Shown piece after piece: positions 6,727-14,326 of a stretch of 28,210 nucleotides of DNA. The position numbers and the translations under genes are program-made. The notes beneath the pieces were generated by a model. That model worked only from the letters and a program-made list of their open reading frames with translations, did not search any database and had not been told where the DNA came from. Origin of the DNA: a virus. Where the stretch lies: the IMG/VR virus record IMGVR_UViG_3300017917_002014, positions 1 through 28,210 of that record; one strand, given 5' to 3'. The stretch's first letter is position 1; every line of letters starts with the position of its first letter.

Positions 6727-7140
6727 ATGATAAAGGTAACAAAAAAGAAAGTTTTAACAGTTAAGAAGAAACTGATGCCATTGTTATCTTCAAAAAAAAA
6801 ATATTTAACCACATATAAAGATATTAAAAAGTTTTTCAAAATTCTCAACGAAGGATTATTTAATAACAAATTATCACCATTTAACGATATAGAAATTAAA
6901 GAACTTAAATATCAAAAGTGTATGGGACAAGTAATTCAATTTGATTATAAAAGAAAAGGCACTAGAATGCATAAATTAGAAATGGATACAAAATACGATA
7001 CTAAAAAAGATTCCCTGGACACACTAGCTCACGAAATGGTACATCTTTATCAGTTTACACTGTTAAATGATAATGGTACCCACAACAAACTATTCTATAG
7101 TTTTGCCTCAAAATTAAAGGTTGTTGGTTTAAAATTATAA
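6727..7140 (+). CDS. SprT-like zinc metallopeptidase, 137 aa
   Basis: Contains the HExxH zinc site AHEMVHLYQ (His102, Glu103, His106) and a third ligand in NGTHNKLFYSFA (His119), the layout of SprT/Spartan-like domains. The N terminus is very basic (MIKVTKKKVLTVKKK) and may bind DNA. Proteins of this type occur in T4-like marine phages; cellular relatives cut DNA-protein crosslinks. The target here is unknown. A nearby ATG choice at the N terminus is uncertain. Confidence 0.8.
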   Translation: MIKVTKKKVLTVKKKLMPLLSSKKKYLTTYKDIKKFFKILNEGLFNNKLSPFNDIEIKELKYQKCMGQVIQFDYKRKGTRMHKLEMDTKYDTKKDSLDTLAHEMVHLYQFTLLNDNGTHNKLFYSFASKLKVVGLKL

Positions 7141-7157
7141 AAAACAGAAAGTATATA

Positions 7158-7481
7158 ATGACAGAATTGAGAACTAAAAAATTTAAAGATCCGTATTTAA
7201 AATCATTAATATTAGACGCAGTAAAGAGGGTAGAAGAATTTGCTTGGTTTAATAATAAAGGTGAAAAAATTATTTACTACGAAGGAAACTTTCAGGAAGA
7301 TGTATTAAATAATTTTTCAGTAAGTCAATCAGAAAAAATCTTTAAAACTATGGAAAGATATTTAAACGACAATCGGTTATTGTTTTTACAAAAAAAAGTT
7401 AAAGTAATTTCTAAAGAAATAGAACTTACGGAACTACAATCACCTAAAAACTATTACGAATATATAGTGAGTAAAAGATAA
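7158..7481 (+). CDS. Unknown protein, 107 aa
   Basis: A soluble charged protein starting MTELRTKKFKDPYLKSL. It has a mixed helical pattern, an FAWFNNKGEKIIYYEGNF central part, and no recognisable motif. It shares one base with the glucosaminidase start (TAATG at 7479-7483), so the two are translationally linked. Confidence 0.65.
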   Translation: MTELRTKKFKDPYLKSLILDAVKRVEEFAWFNNKGEKIIYYEGNFQEDVLNNFSVSQSEKIFKTMERYLNDNRLLFLQKKVKVISKEIELTELQSPKNYYEYIVSKR

Positions 7482-8182
7482 TGAAACGTAGACCTTTAAA
7501 GTGGTATTTTAAATACAAATGGCCACGCAAAATGCGATACCATTTTAGACAGTTAATGGCAATTGCCGGTATATGTTTAATAGGTTTTGGTATTGGTACA
7601 TTTTATCCTAATTATATATCTAAAATAAACATAGAAGAAAAAGCTGCTGATAAAACTATTTTATGGGCAAAAGAAATTGGATTTGCAGAACCAAGGATTA
7701 CTGTAGGTTCAGATGAAGAATTTATAAAAACAATGCAAAAGTGTATCGCCTATCTTAATTTAGAATTACATAAAAACGAGAGAATACCAGACGATCTCAT
7801 TATTGCTCAGGCCATTATTGAGAGTAACGCAGGTCTAAGTAGATTTGCTCGTGAAGGGAATAATTTGTTTGGTATAAGAGTATGGAATAAAGAAGCAGGT
7901 ATGTTACCACACGGTTATACTGATACATTATCTTGGCGTGTTAAATCATATAATACTAAATGTGCTTCCGTCCGAGATTATATTAAAATCCTTAATACTA
8001 AACAGGCATATACTGAATTTAGAAAAATACGAGATAAACAAAATAGATGGTATGGTAAAGTTGATGCTATAGAATTAGCAAAAGGTCTTGATAGTTGGAG
8101 TACTACAAAAGACTATGAACAGCAAGTTATAAATATAATTAAAAAACTAAGACAAGATGGAAAGGTAGTTATTAAAAGATGA
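7481..8182 (+). CDS. Membrane-anchored glucosaminidase (Bax/FlgJ-like lysin), 233 aa
   Basis: A basic N terminus is followed by one hydrophobic segment (residues 24-44, QLMAIAGICLIGFGIGTF), then a glucosaminidase domain: DDLIIAQAIIESNAGLSRFA (probable catalytic Glu114), GNNLFGIRVWN, WRVKSYNTKCASVRDYI and the C-terminal GLDSWSTTKDYEQQVINIIKKL. This family cuts the glycan strand of peptidoglycan. The N-terminal anchor suggests a signal-arrest-release endolysin or a periplasmic enzyme. ATGA links it to the small membrane gene at 8179. Confidence 0.85.
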   Translation: MKRRPLKWYFKYKWPRKMRYHFRQLMAIAGICLIGFGIGTFYPNYISKINIEEKAADKTILWAKEIGFAEPRITVGSDEEFIKTMQKCIAYLNLELHKNERIPDDLIIAQAIIESNAGLSRFAREGNNLFGIRVWNKEAGMLPHGYTDTLSWRVKSYNTKCASVRDYIKILNTKQAYTEFRKIRDKQNRWYGKVDAIELAKGLDSWSTTKDYEQQVINIIKKLRQDGKVVIKR

Positions 8183-8454
8183 TAGAATTACTTTTTTTTG
8201 TTATTATAGGATTAGTTATAGGATTAAGTTATTATTTAGGATTTAATAGTGGTATTAATAAAAATTGTAAAAAAGAAGTAAGACAATTTTTAATGGATAT
8301 GACTGTATCTAAAATGTTACACGAACATTTCCAAAGAAACGCTATAAATGAAACAAAGTTATTATTACAAATGATGGGTGTTAAAGATCCAAAAAATATT
8401 AAAAGACAAAAATTAATGACACCAGAACAATTTGATTCTGAAAATAAAAAATAA
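8179..8454 (+). CDS. Small single-span membrane protein next to the lysin, 91 aa
   Basis: Start overlaps the lysin stop (ATGA). N terminus MIELLFFVIIGLVIGLSYYLGF is one membrane helix; the rest is a soluble helical tail (CKKEVRQFLMDMTVSKML and QFDSENKK). Size, topology and position would suit a holin, an inner-membrane spanin, or an anchor, but no family is recognised. Lysis function is inferred from context only. Confidence 0.65.
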   Translation: MIELLFFVIIGLVIGLSYYLGFNSGINKNCKKEVRQFLMDMTVSKMLHEHFQRNAINETKLLLQMMGVKDPKNIKRQKLMTPEQFDSENKK

Positions 8455-8458
8455 TTAA

Positions 8459-9415
8459 ATGATATTAACTATACTATTATTTCTATCTGGTATTGCAGTA
8501 TCCGTTGTAGGTGCTTATTATTCTATACTTGGACTGGCTTCTTTATTTGCTGGTGCCTATTGGGCAGTTATTACAATGGGTGTTACATTAGAGATAGCCA
8601 AACTGGTAACAGTGTCTTGGTTATATCGTAATTGGAATTTAGATTTATTACCACAATCTATAAGAGCCTATCTATTATCAGCTGTATTGATGTTAATGTT
8701 TATTACTTCAATAGGTATCTTTGGTTTTTTATCAAAGGCACATTTAGATACAGCGGCACCTAATACAGGTAATAGATTATTAGTAAAGAATATTGAAAAA
8801 CAAATAGAATCGGAAAAGAAAGCAATAGAGGGAGCTCAAAAGATAGTTGACCAGTTGGATAAAGCATTAGATAAAGTTATTGATAAAGACGCTGATAAAG
8901 GTTTAATAGAAAGACAAAAACAACAAAACGAAAGAAATAGAGCCAACAACATTATTGCCAATTCATCTAAAAAGATTACAGATTTATCAAATCAAAAACT
9001 TAAATACGACAAAGACCAATTGGCCATAGACAAAGAGATAGGGCCATTTAAGTATGTTGCCGAGATATTATTTGGTGATGCTGATGATGGTAACCTAGAC
9101 AGAGCAGTAAGGTTTATTATTATATGTTTAATATTAGTATTTGACCCATTGGCTGTATTAATGTTGGTTGCGGTTAACGTATCTATAAAAGAATATCAAA
9201 GAAGTAAAGGTGTAAAAAACAAAGAAGAAGATTTAGAAAAGAAAATTGAAAGATTACAAAAGAAAAATGATTTATATAAAGAAAAACAAGGTGTGTTATT
9301 AAAATCAATTTTTGGCGAAAATGCAGACCAAAAATCGTTAGAACAATTAGATCCTAACGAAATTAAAATTAAACTAGATCAAATAATGGAGATAAAAGAT
9401 GAAAAAAATACTTAG
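8459..9415 (+). CDS. Multi-span membrane protein with a coiled coil, 318 aa
   Basis: Three hydrophobic stretches at the N terminus (about residues 2-22, 28-50, 68-92), then a long charged helical region rich in Lys, Glu and Gln (about 105-185), another hydrophobic segment (about 220-245, FIIICLILVFDPLAVLMLVA), and a second coiled coil (EEDLEKKIERLQKKNDLY). Membrane proteins of this build occur in T4-like cyanophages and pelagiphages with no known role. The last codons overlap the lipoprotein gene at 9399 by 17 bases. Confidence 0.75.
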   Translation: MILTILLFLSGIAVSVVGAYYSILGLASLFAGAYWAVITMGVTLEIAKLVTVSWLYRNWNLDLLPQSIRAYLLSAVLMLMFITSIGIFGFLSKAHLDTAAPNTGNRLLVKNIEKQIESEKKAIEGAQKIVDQLDKALDKVIDKDADKGLIERQKQQNERNRANNIIANSSKKITDLSNQKLKYDKDQLAIDKEIGPFKYVAEILFGDADDGNLDRAVRFIIICLILVFDPLAVLMLVAVNVSIKEYQRSKGVKNKEEDLEKKIERLQKKNDLYKEKQGVLLKSIFGENADQKSLEQLDPNEIKIKLDQIMEIKDEKNT

Positions 9416-9539
9416 TATATTTCTATTGATTTTTTTGGTAAATTGTACTACTACAACAACAAGTACAAATACTACACCAAAATCACCAATAGATAATGTT
9501 ATTGATGTTTTAAAAAACATACAATTTCCAAAAATGTAA
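9399..9539 (+). CDS. Small lipoprotein, 46 aa
   Basis: MKKILSIFLLIFLVNC is a short signal with a Cys placed like a lipoprotein modification site; the mature part starts CTTTTTSTNTTPKSP, a Thr-rich tether typical of small outer-membrane lipoproteins. It overlaps the end of the upstream membrane-protein gene. Size, overlap and closeness to the lysin make it an outer-membrane spanin candidate, but there is no sequence proof. Confidence 0.6.
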   Translation: MKKILSIFLLIFLVNCTTTTTSTNTTPKSPIDNVIDVLKNIQFPKM

Positions 9540-9551
9540 TTGACAATATAA

Positions 9552-9580
9552 TTGACAATACACTTAAAATTTGATATAAT
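9552..9580 (+). promoter_or_regulatory. Consensus sigma70-type promoter, leaderless
   Basis: TTGACA (9552-9557), 17 bases, TATAAT (9575-9580): a perfect consensus, with TGA directly before the -10 box. The ATG at 9587 lies 6 bases after the -10, where the transcript should begin. A second TTGACA lies 12 bases upstream (9540-9545) as part of a direct repeat ATTGACAATA. Confidence 0.75.
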
Positions 9581-9586
9581 GATATT

Positions 9587-9733
9587 ATGATTAAGTTAAC
9601 ACCTAAAGCACAATCACGTGCTATCAAAAAAGCAGCAAAAGCATTAAATGAAGCCGAATCAGTTTGGGCCAAGAAGTATTGGTTTAAAGTGTGGAAAGAC
9701 TTGTGCCTAAAATATAAAAGAACTATAAACTAA
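9587..9733 (+). CDS. Small basic protein, 48 aa
   Basis: First gene after the consensus promoter, with its ATG at the predicted transcription start. Sequence MIKLTPKAQSRAIKKAAKAL and WAKKYWFKVWKDLCLKYK is highly basic with Trp and Tyr, suggesting RNA or DNA binding. The stop shares a base with the next start (TAATG). It may be a host-takeover protein, which is inference only. Confidence 0.6.
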   Translation: MIKLTPKAQSRAIKKAAKALNEAESVWAKKYWFKVWKDLCLKYKRTIN

Positions 9734-10314
9734 TGAATATATTTTACCTAGATAAAAATCCTATAGTTGCAGCAGAAATGTCTTGCGATAAACACGTATG
9801 TAAAATGATTGTTGAATCAGCACAAATGTTATCAACTGCACATAGATTGATTGATGGTAAAGAATATATTGACAAAACTTCTAATGGACGTAAAATAACT
9901 AGATGGAAACATTCAGATAAAAACTTAGAAAAAATATTATATAAAGCTAGTCACGTAAAACACCCTAGTACAATATGGGTAATGCAATCAGCTTATAATT
10001 ATATATGGTTATATAAACATATGATGGCACTACATTCACAATTTAAACTAAGATATAATAAATCAGTAGATCATTTAACAATTCAAAAACTAGGTAATAT
10101 ATTAAAAACACCACCTAAAAATATACCTCTAAATAAAATTGGTACTGATCCTACACCGGCAATGCCAGATGAATGTAAAATACCAGGCGATGTTGTTGGT
10201 AGTTATAGAAAATATTATATAATGAAAAAAAAAGAATTTGCTACTTGGCGAGCACCTGCAGTTATACCTGAATGGTATAAAAAAGGAATTAATGAAAACT
10301 TATATACACGTTAA
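9733..10314 (+). CDS. Conserved phage protein, 193 aa, possible DNA-lesion glycosylase fold
   Basis: Begins MNIFYLDKNPIVAAEMSCDKHVCKMIVESAQML, a pattern common in many large phages (D..p..aA.....DKH..KM..E.aQ.L..aH). HPSTIWVMQSAYNYIWL and WRAPAVIPEWYKK also fit that family. I have seen it linked to the pyrimidine-dimer glycosylase superfamily, but I cannot confirm this, and the T4 denV signature is not evident. Confidence is high that it is a gene, low for its role. Confidence 0.75.
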   Translation: MNIFYLDKNPIVAAEMSCDKHVCKMIVESAQMLSTAHRLIDGKEYIDKTSNGRKITRWKHSDKNLEKILYKASHVKHPSTIWVMQSAYNYIWLYKHMMALHSQFKLRYNKSVDHLTIQKLGNILKTPPKNIPLNKIGTDPTPAMPDECKIPGDVVGSYRKYYIMKKKEFATWRAPAVIPEWYKKGINENLYTR

Positions 10315-10519
10315 CCAACATAAAATAAGAAGTAATAAAAAAAATGGAACGAATGAACCTGTTATTACAGTTAAACAAGGAAAAAAAAATATCTATTGTT
10401 CAGAAGTTAAAATACTTGGGCCATCTACTATTATCTATGGTGGTAACGACAAGCCTATACTTTCTTGTGGCGCTAGGGTTGTTATTTGTACTGAATCGGG
10501 TGTAAATATTATAAAATGA
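10292..10519 (+). CDS. Conserved T4-like phage small protein, 75 aa
   Basis: I chose ATG 10292 (MKTYIHVNQHKIRSNKKNG), which has AAGGA upstream; the frame is open back to 10238 inside the previous gene. NEPVITVKQG, YCSEVKILGPSTIIYGG and LSCGARVVICTES match a small beta-rich protein I recall from T4-like cyanophages. Function unknown. It overlaps the upstream gene by 23 bases and the QueF-like gene by 4. Confidence 0.7.
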   Translation: MKTYIHVNQHKIRSNKKNGTNEPVITVKQGKKNIYCSEVKILGPSTIIYGGNDKPILSCGARVVICTESGVNIIK

Positions 10520-10917
10520 AATTATATAATACAATAACTAAAGATTCTTTAAAATCATTACCTAATGCCGCTAAAGGTTATGAGCAAAGGATACATATAC
10601 CAGAATTTACTTTTTTAGGTGTACACGAGCAACCAGACTTTGGTGTTATCAGAATATGGTTTTACGGAAATGAAAAAACTATAGAATTAAAAAGTTTTAA
10701 AATGTATTTGTATCAATATAGAGATACAATTTTAAGTTATGAAAGATGTATAGATTTATTATATAAACATATAAAAGAAGTTTACGAACCAACAAGAGTT
10801 AGAATTGAAATAGGATTTAGACCTAGAGGTGGTATAAGCAGTAAATTAGTTGTGGATAGTGATTGGGGTCATTTGGGTGGTACAGATAAATTGTGGCAAG
10901 CACACGAGGTTGAATAA
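10516..10917 (+). CDS. QueF-like T-fold protein without the catalytic cysteine, 133 aa
   Basis: Strong similarity to the 7-cyano-7-deazaguanine (preQ0) reductase QueF: PEFTFL (29-34), QPDFG (39-43), the QueF motif IELKSFKMYLYQYR (56-69) and FRPRGGIS (101-108). In the bacterial enzyme PEFTSL is followed by CPxTG with the Cys that attacks the nitrile; here GVHE (35-38) stands there, one residue shorter, with no Cys. The His of the usual FHE is Tyr75 while the Glu (76) remains. It probably keeps the fold and a purine site but not ordinary nitrile reduction. ATGA couples it to its neighbour. Confidence 0.8.
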   Translation: MKLYNTITKDSLKSLPNAAKGYEQRIHIPEFTFLGVHEQPDFGVIRIWFYGNEKTIELKSFKMYLYQYRDTILSYERCIDLLYKHIKEVYEPTRVRIEIGFRPRGGISSKLVVDSDWGHLGGTDKLWQAHEVE

Positions 10918-11495
10918 TGAATATAATAACTGAAAACGAAATTATAAAAAAATATGATTTCTCATCTATTATAAGAACTAACGATAATATTGAAATTATT
11001 GATACAGTAAAAAGTATTATCGACTCGGGTAATTATTTTGATGAAAAAAATTCACCCAAATATCAAACTAAAGAAAACATATTTGGTAGACAACTACCAT
11101 CATTTTTAAAGCTAAGACTTACTTTCATTATGTCTTGTTTTTTTTATTTAAATAAAGAAGTAAAAATAAAAGGTGTTAATGCGTGGTCGTTTATGACTAA
11201 AAAAAATGATAATCCTGATAGAGATAATCTTTGGCATCATCATCACTATGATAAATCTATAAAAAAATTATCAGGTATATATTACGTACATATTCCACAC
11301 GATAAAGAAAATTATAATATATCAGGTACAGAATTTACTTTAGAAGATAGTCCAGAAAAAGGCAACCATTTTTTTGTTAAACCAGAATCTTTTTCTTGGT
11401 TAATATATCCTTCACATATATGGCATAGACCAGGAATAAATAATTCAGATGAATATAGATACGTTGTTGCAGCAGATATGGGATATATAGAGTAA
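10917..11495 (+). CDS. 2OG-Fe(II) oxygenase, 192 aa
   Basis: Double-stranded beta-helix signatures are present: HHHHYD (His110-x-Asp112), SGIYYVHIP, FFVKPESFSWLIYPSHIWHRPG (distal His170) and an Arg at 181 (YRYVVAADMGY) that would hold 2-oxoglutarate. The facial triad and Arg look intact, so it should be active. Such oxygenases are common in T4-like marine phages, targets unknown. It is tied to both neighbours by one-base stop/start overlaps. Confidence 0.8.
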   Translation: MNIITENEIIKKYDFSSIIRTNDNIEIIDTVKSIIDSGNYFDEKNSPKYQTKENIFGRQLPSFLKLRLTFIMSCFFYLNKEVKIKGVNAWSFMTKKNDNPDRDNLWHHHHYDKSIKKLSGIYYVHIPHDKENYNISGTEFTLEDSPEKGNHFFVKPESFSWLIYPSHIWHRPGINNSDEYRYVVAADMGYIE

Positions 11496-11800
11496 TGCCA
11501 ATATACAGTTTTGAAAATATAAAAACAGGTAAAGAATATACAGAACAGATGTCTATGTCGGAGTTAGATAATTACTTACTAAAGAATAAAAATGTAAGAC
11601 AAGTATTTACAACACTAAATATAGTTGGTGGAGTTGCTGGTCTTACTCATAAAACTGATCAAGGTTGGAAAGAGAATATGTCTAGGATTGCAGAAGCGCA
11701 TCCTAATAGTCCACTAGCAAAAAGATATGGTAAAAAAACTATTAAACAGTCTAAAACTGAACAAGTAATAGCTAAACATAGAAAGAAAAACAAATGGTAG
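11495..11800 (+). CDS. FmdB-like phage protein without zinc cysteines, 101 aa
   Basis: MPIYSFENIKTGKEYTEQMSMSELDNYL matches the start of FmdB-like proteins found in many T4-like cyanophages, as does the rest (GWKENMSRIAEAHPNSPLAKRYG, and a basic tail KHRKKNKW). Cellular FmdB proteins have a Cys-based zinc ribbon; this protein has no Cys, so it cannot bind zinc that way. The role is unknown. Confidence 0.7.
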   Translation: MPIYSFENIKTGKEYTEQMSMSELDNYLLKNKNVRQVFTTLNIVGGVAGLTHKTDQGWKENMSRIAEAHPNSPLAKRYGKKTIKQSKTEQVIAKHRKKNKW

Positions 11801-12189
11801 ACAAAAATATTCCTGATTATATGCGTGGCTTTGATTTAGATGAAGATTTTGGGTTTACACCTGTATCAAATAAACCAACAGAAACAACTCCTTCTATAGA
11901 CCCTAAAGTTATAGAATCAAATAATGTAGAGTTATCTAAAATTAAATCAGATGTATCATCAATTAAATCTATGATGAACGAAATAATGGAAATTGTAAAT
12001 GAAAAAGAAACTATTACAAAAGAATTAGCTAATGAAGATACAATCAAAAGATTTAAAGAAATTGAAAAAGTTATATTACCTTTTCTTTACAATTTAAGTA
12101 AGAGTGATGAACCATATATTCACTGGCCCAATAGGTCTCCTATAATTAAAGCACAAATAGATAAAATATTAAAACTTACAAGAGGATAA
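11794..12189 (+). CDS. Conserved phage protein with a coiled coil, 131 aa
   Basis: N terminus MVDKNIPDYMRGFDLDEDFGF is an acidic segment I associate with marine T4-like phage proteins; residues about 45-75 form a heptad-rich coiled coil (LSKIKSDVSSIKSMMNEIMEI); the C terminus (EPYIHWPNRSPIIKAQIDKI) is probably structured. No known function. It overlaps the FmdB-like gene by 7 bases. Confidence 0.7.
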   Translation: MVDKNIPDYMRGFDLDEDFGFTPVSNKPTETTPSIDPKVIESNNVELSKIKSDVSSIKSMMNEIMEIVNEKETITKELANEDTIKRFKEIEKVILPFLYNLSKSDEPYIHWPNRSPIIKAQIDKILKLTRG

Positions 12190-12190
12190 T

Positions 12191-12652
12191 ATGAACTTAA
12201 CGGAGAATGTATCATTAAAAGAACTAACTAAAAGCGAATCAGCAACAAGATTTGGCATTTCAAACGAACCAACAGAAGAAGCTTTAAGTAATTTACAAAA
12301 ATTAGCAACACATATATTACAACCAGTGAGAGATAATTTTGGTAAACCTTTAATCATCACTTCAGGCTATAGATCGCCTGAGCTTTGTGTAAAAATAGGA
12401 AGTACCACGACCAGCCAACACACCAAAGGCCAGGCGGCCGACTTTGAAATTGGTGGTATTGCTAATAAAGATTTAAGCGATTGGATTCACCAGAACCTTG
12501 ATTATGACCAATTGATACTTGAATTTTGGAAACCAGAAGATCCTAATAGTGGTTGGGTACATTGTTCTTATAAAGGTGAAGGATTAAATAGAAAACAATA
12601 TTTAAGAGCCATAACAGAAAACGGTAAGACGAAGTACGAACCAATGATTTAG
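12191..12652 (+). CDS. Peptidase M15 (D-Ala-D-Ala carboxypeptidase type), 153 aa
   Basis: Zinc-site motifs are clear: SQHTKGQAADFEI (His77 and Asp84) and GWVHCSY (His124), with TSGYRSPELC before them and EFW (Glu111) as the likely base. M15 enzymes cut peptide cross-links of peptidoglycan, so this could be a second lysin beside the glucosaminidase. There is no signal peptide, so it would need a holin. The stop is one base before the -35 box of the next promoter. GAGG precedes the start. Confidence 0.85.
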   Translation: MNLTENVSLKELTKSESATRFGISNEPTEEALSNLQKLATHILQPVRDNFGKPLIITSGYRSPELCVKIGSTTTSQHTKGQAADFEIGGIANKDLSDWIHQNLDYDQLILEFWKPEDPNSGWVHCSYKGEGLNRKQYLRAITENGKTKYEPMI

Positions 12653-12653
12653 G

Positions 12654-12682
12654 TTGACAAACGGCCTATATTATGATATATT
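12654..12682 (+). promoter_or_regulatory. Sigma70-type promoter, near-leaderless
   Basis: TTGACA (12654-12659), 17 bases, TATATT (12677-12682) with TGA before the -10. The ATG at 12691 lies 8 bases after the -10, so the message should begin about two bases before it. Confidence 0.75.
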
Positions 12683-12690
12683 ATTAGAAT

Positions 12691-13377
12691 ATGACAAAAA
12701 AATTTAATTTTATTAACGTTGACACTTCCGTATTACCACCATTAAAAAGAAAAAATGTAGATGGACATAGATATTATGAAATAGATGGTACAGCATATCC
12801 TTCAGTAACTACTATACTTTCACTTAAAAAAACAGAAGAATTAAAAGAATGGCGTTCTAAAGTCGGCGAAGATGTTGCTAATTGGGAAATGAAAAGAGCA
12901 GCATCAAGAGGCAACTCTTTACATACTTTAGTTGAACAATATATTAAAGGCGAAACACCTACAATAAGAGATGTATTACCATTAGGAATGTTTAGATTGT
13001 TAAAACCATATATTGATAAAATTGATAACGTACATTTACTAGAAACAGTTATGTATAGTAAAAAATTAACTATTGCTGGTCAATCAGATTGTATTGCAGA
13101 ATATGATGGTAAGTTATCTGTAATTGATTTTAAATCTGCTAATAAAGAAAGACAAGAAAGTTGGATTGAAAATTACTTCTTACAAACAACAGCATATGGT
13201 ATGATGTATGAAGAATTATATAATAAACCAATTGAACAAATTGTAGTATTACTTGCAGCAGAAGATGGTACTGTAGGAGTATGGACAAAAAATCCAAAAG
13301 ATTATCAAGCTAAGTTATTAGCATCTATTGAAAATTTTTATAAACATATAAACTCAAAACTTGAAGTACAAAAATAA
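12691..13377 (+). CDS. PD-(D/E)XK nuclease (RecB/Cas4-like), 228 aa
   Basis: Nuclease core: SRGNSLHTLVEQY (residues 72-84), GQSDCIAEYDGKLSVIDFKSA with Asp133, Asp146 and Lys148, and the downstream QTTAYGMMYEE (Gln165...Tyr169) typical of RecB-like exonucleases. It also carries TAYPSVTTIL near the start, seen in phage exonucleases of this group. It probably takes part in host DNA breakdown or phage recombination. It has its own promoter with almost no leader. Confidence 0.85.
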   Translation: MTKKFNFINVDTSVLPPLKRKNVDGHRYYEIDGTAYPSVTTILSLKKTEELKEWRSKVGEDVANWEMKRAASRGNSLHTLVEQYIKGETPTIRDVLPLGMFRLLKPYIDKIDNVHLLETVMYSKKLTIAGQSDCIAEYDGKLSVIDFKSANKERQESWIENYFLQTTAYGMMYEELYNKPIEQIVVLLAAEDGTVGVWTKNPKDYQAKLLASIENFYKHINSKLEVQK

Positions 13378-13381
13378 ATGT

Positions 13382-13999
13382 ATGTATTACGTAGATTTAC
13401 CAGAACTTCCTAGTGAACTTATATATTCTATAAAAATTCAAGCCAATATTATGGCACTTGATGAAAATTGTAATTCAGGAAAAGAATACAATAAAAATAA
13501 AAATTTTGCATATACAGAAATAGAAGAATTTTTATATTCAAAACTTGTAAGTGATCTTTTATTACCAAAACTTAAAAAACCAACTACATCATATATATTT
13601 GCGTTAAGAAATAAACAAAATATACCAGCAGATTTCCCACCACATCTTGATGAGTATAGAAAATTAAGTTTAAATTATATAGTTGAAACAGGTGGTAATA
13701 ATGTACAAACTTCATTTTACGACTTAGAAAGACCTAAAGATGATAAAGAGTTTAAATCTAAAAATATTCCATATGAAGATTTAATTAAAACTCAAAAATA
13801 TGTTTTACTAAAAAACAAATGGAATTTATCTAATACACAAGTATGCCATAGTGTAGAAAATTTAGATGATTTAAGAATTATTTTATTTGTAGTATTTGAC
13901 GATAATACTGATTATGAAACTTTTACAAAAGATTATACGGAACTATTAACTGAAGTACCTAATTTATTGACAGTATTTAATTCCAATAAATTTATATAA
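13382..13999 (+). CDS. 2OG-Fe(II) oxygenase-like protein, 205 aa
   Basis: I chose ATG 13382 (MYYVDLPELPSELIY), four bases after the nuclease stop; an upstream TTG at 13361 would overlap it. FPPHLDEYRKLSLNYIVET gives His88-x-Asp90, and WNLSNTQVCHSVENLDDLRII gives His156 and Arg165 at the spacing of the jelly-roll oxygenases. The rest is divergent, so substrate and activity are open. A hairpin follows its end. Confidence 0.55.
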   Translation: MYYVDLPELPSELIYSIKIQANIMALDENCNSGKEYNKNKNFAYTEIEEFLYSKLVSDLLLPKLKKPTTSYIFALRNKQNIPADFPPHLDEYRKLSLNYIVETGGNNVQTSFYDLERPKDDKEFKSKNIPYEDLIKTQKYVLLKNKWNLSNTQVCHSVENLDDLRIILFVVFDDNTDYETFTKDYTELLTEVPNLLTVFNSNKFI

Positions 14000-14003
14000 T
14001 ATA

Positions 14004-14028
14004 GAGGTATGTAAAAATAGCATACCTC
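14004..14028 (+). terminator. Hairpin after the oxygenase-like gene
   Basis: GAGGTATG (14004-14011) and CATACCTC (14021-14028) pair perfectly over a 9-base A-rich loop. No T run follows. The late-type promoter at 14045 is 17 bases downstream. Confidence 0.5.
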
Positions 14029-14044
14029 ATATGTTGAAACCTCA

Positions 14045-14052
14045 TATAAATA
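14045..14052 (+). promoter_or_regulatory. T4-type late promoter, leaderless
   Basis: TATAAATA followed by ATATT and then ATG at 14058. The run TATAAATAATATTATG differs by one base from that at 24577-24562 on the minus strand. In T4 the start lies about six bases after the last A, here at the ATG. Confidence 0.5.
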
Positions 14053-14057
14053 ATATT

Positions 14058-14252
14058 ATGATAGAACGATTAAAAGACTTAATATCTAAAAACTATACAG
14101 ATAAACAAGTTAAAGAAAAGAACGACATTCTATTGAGAAGTAGAAAAGAAGTTGAAATTAATGGTAATGGTACGTCAGGATACACTATAAAAGAAGGCGA
14201 ACATAAAGGTACCGTATTAGGCCATATCACTAGAAGTCCTAAAGTAATTTAA
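14058..14252 (+). CDS. Small protein, 64 aa, probably late-expressed
   Basis: The start at 14058 (MIERLKDLISKNYTDKQVKEK) is preferred over the in-frame 14031 because 14031 lies right behind a terminator stem and upstream of the late promoter box. The C-terminal half (GNGTSGYTIKEGEHKGTVLGHITRSPKVI) is Gly-rich and probably beta-stranded. No family recognised. Confidence 0.55.
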   Translation: MIERLKDLISKNYTDKQVKEKNDILLRSRKEVEINGNGTSGYTIKEGEHKGTVLGHITRSPKVI

Positions 14253-14256
14253 CTGG

Positions 14257-14285
14257 TTGACAATTAATCTAAAATAGTATATATT
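14257..14285 (+). promoter_or_regulatory. Sigma70-type promoter with a structured leader
   Basis: TTGACA (14257-14262), 17 bases, TATATT (14280-14285). The start should be near 14292, right before the hairpin at 14295-14326, so the transcript would start with a stem-loop. The gene at 14356 follows. Confidence 0.7.
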
Positions 14286-14294
14286 AATATATAT

Positions 14295-14326
14295 GGAACA
14301 ATCTTAGGGAAACCTAAGATTGGTCC
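14295..14326 (+). promoter_or_regulatory. Long 5'-terminal hairpin with GAAA tetraloop
   Basis: Fourteen positions on each side (14295-14308 and 14313-14326) pair with one A-G mismatch and close on a GAAA tetraloop (GNRA type). It begins about three bases after the predicted transcription start. Such 5' stem-loops protect mRNA from decay in E. coli; that role here is inferred. Confidence 0.6.

Noticed and set aside
13361-13381. TTG start for the oxygenase-like protein
   Set aside because: It lies inside the nuclease gene and lacks a ribosome site; ATG 13382 follows the nuclease stop by four bases.
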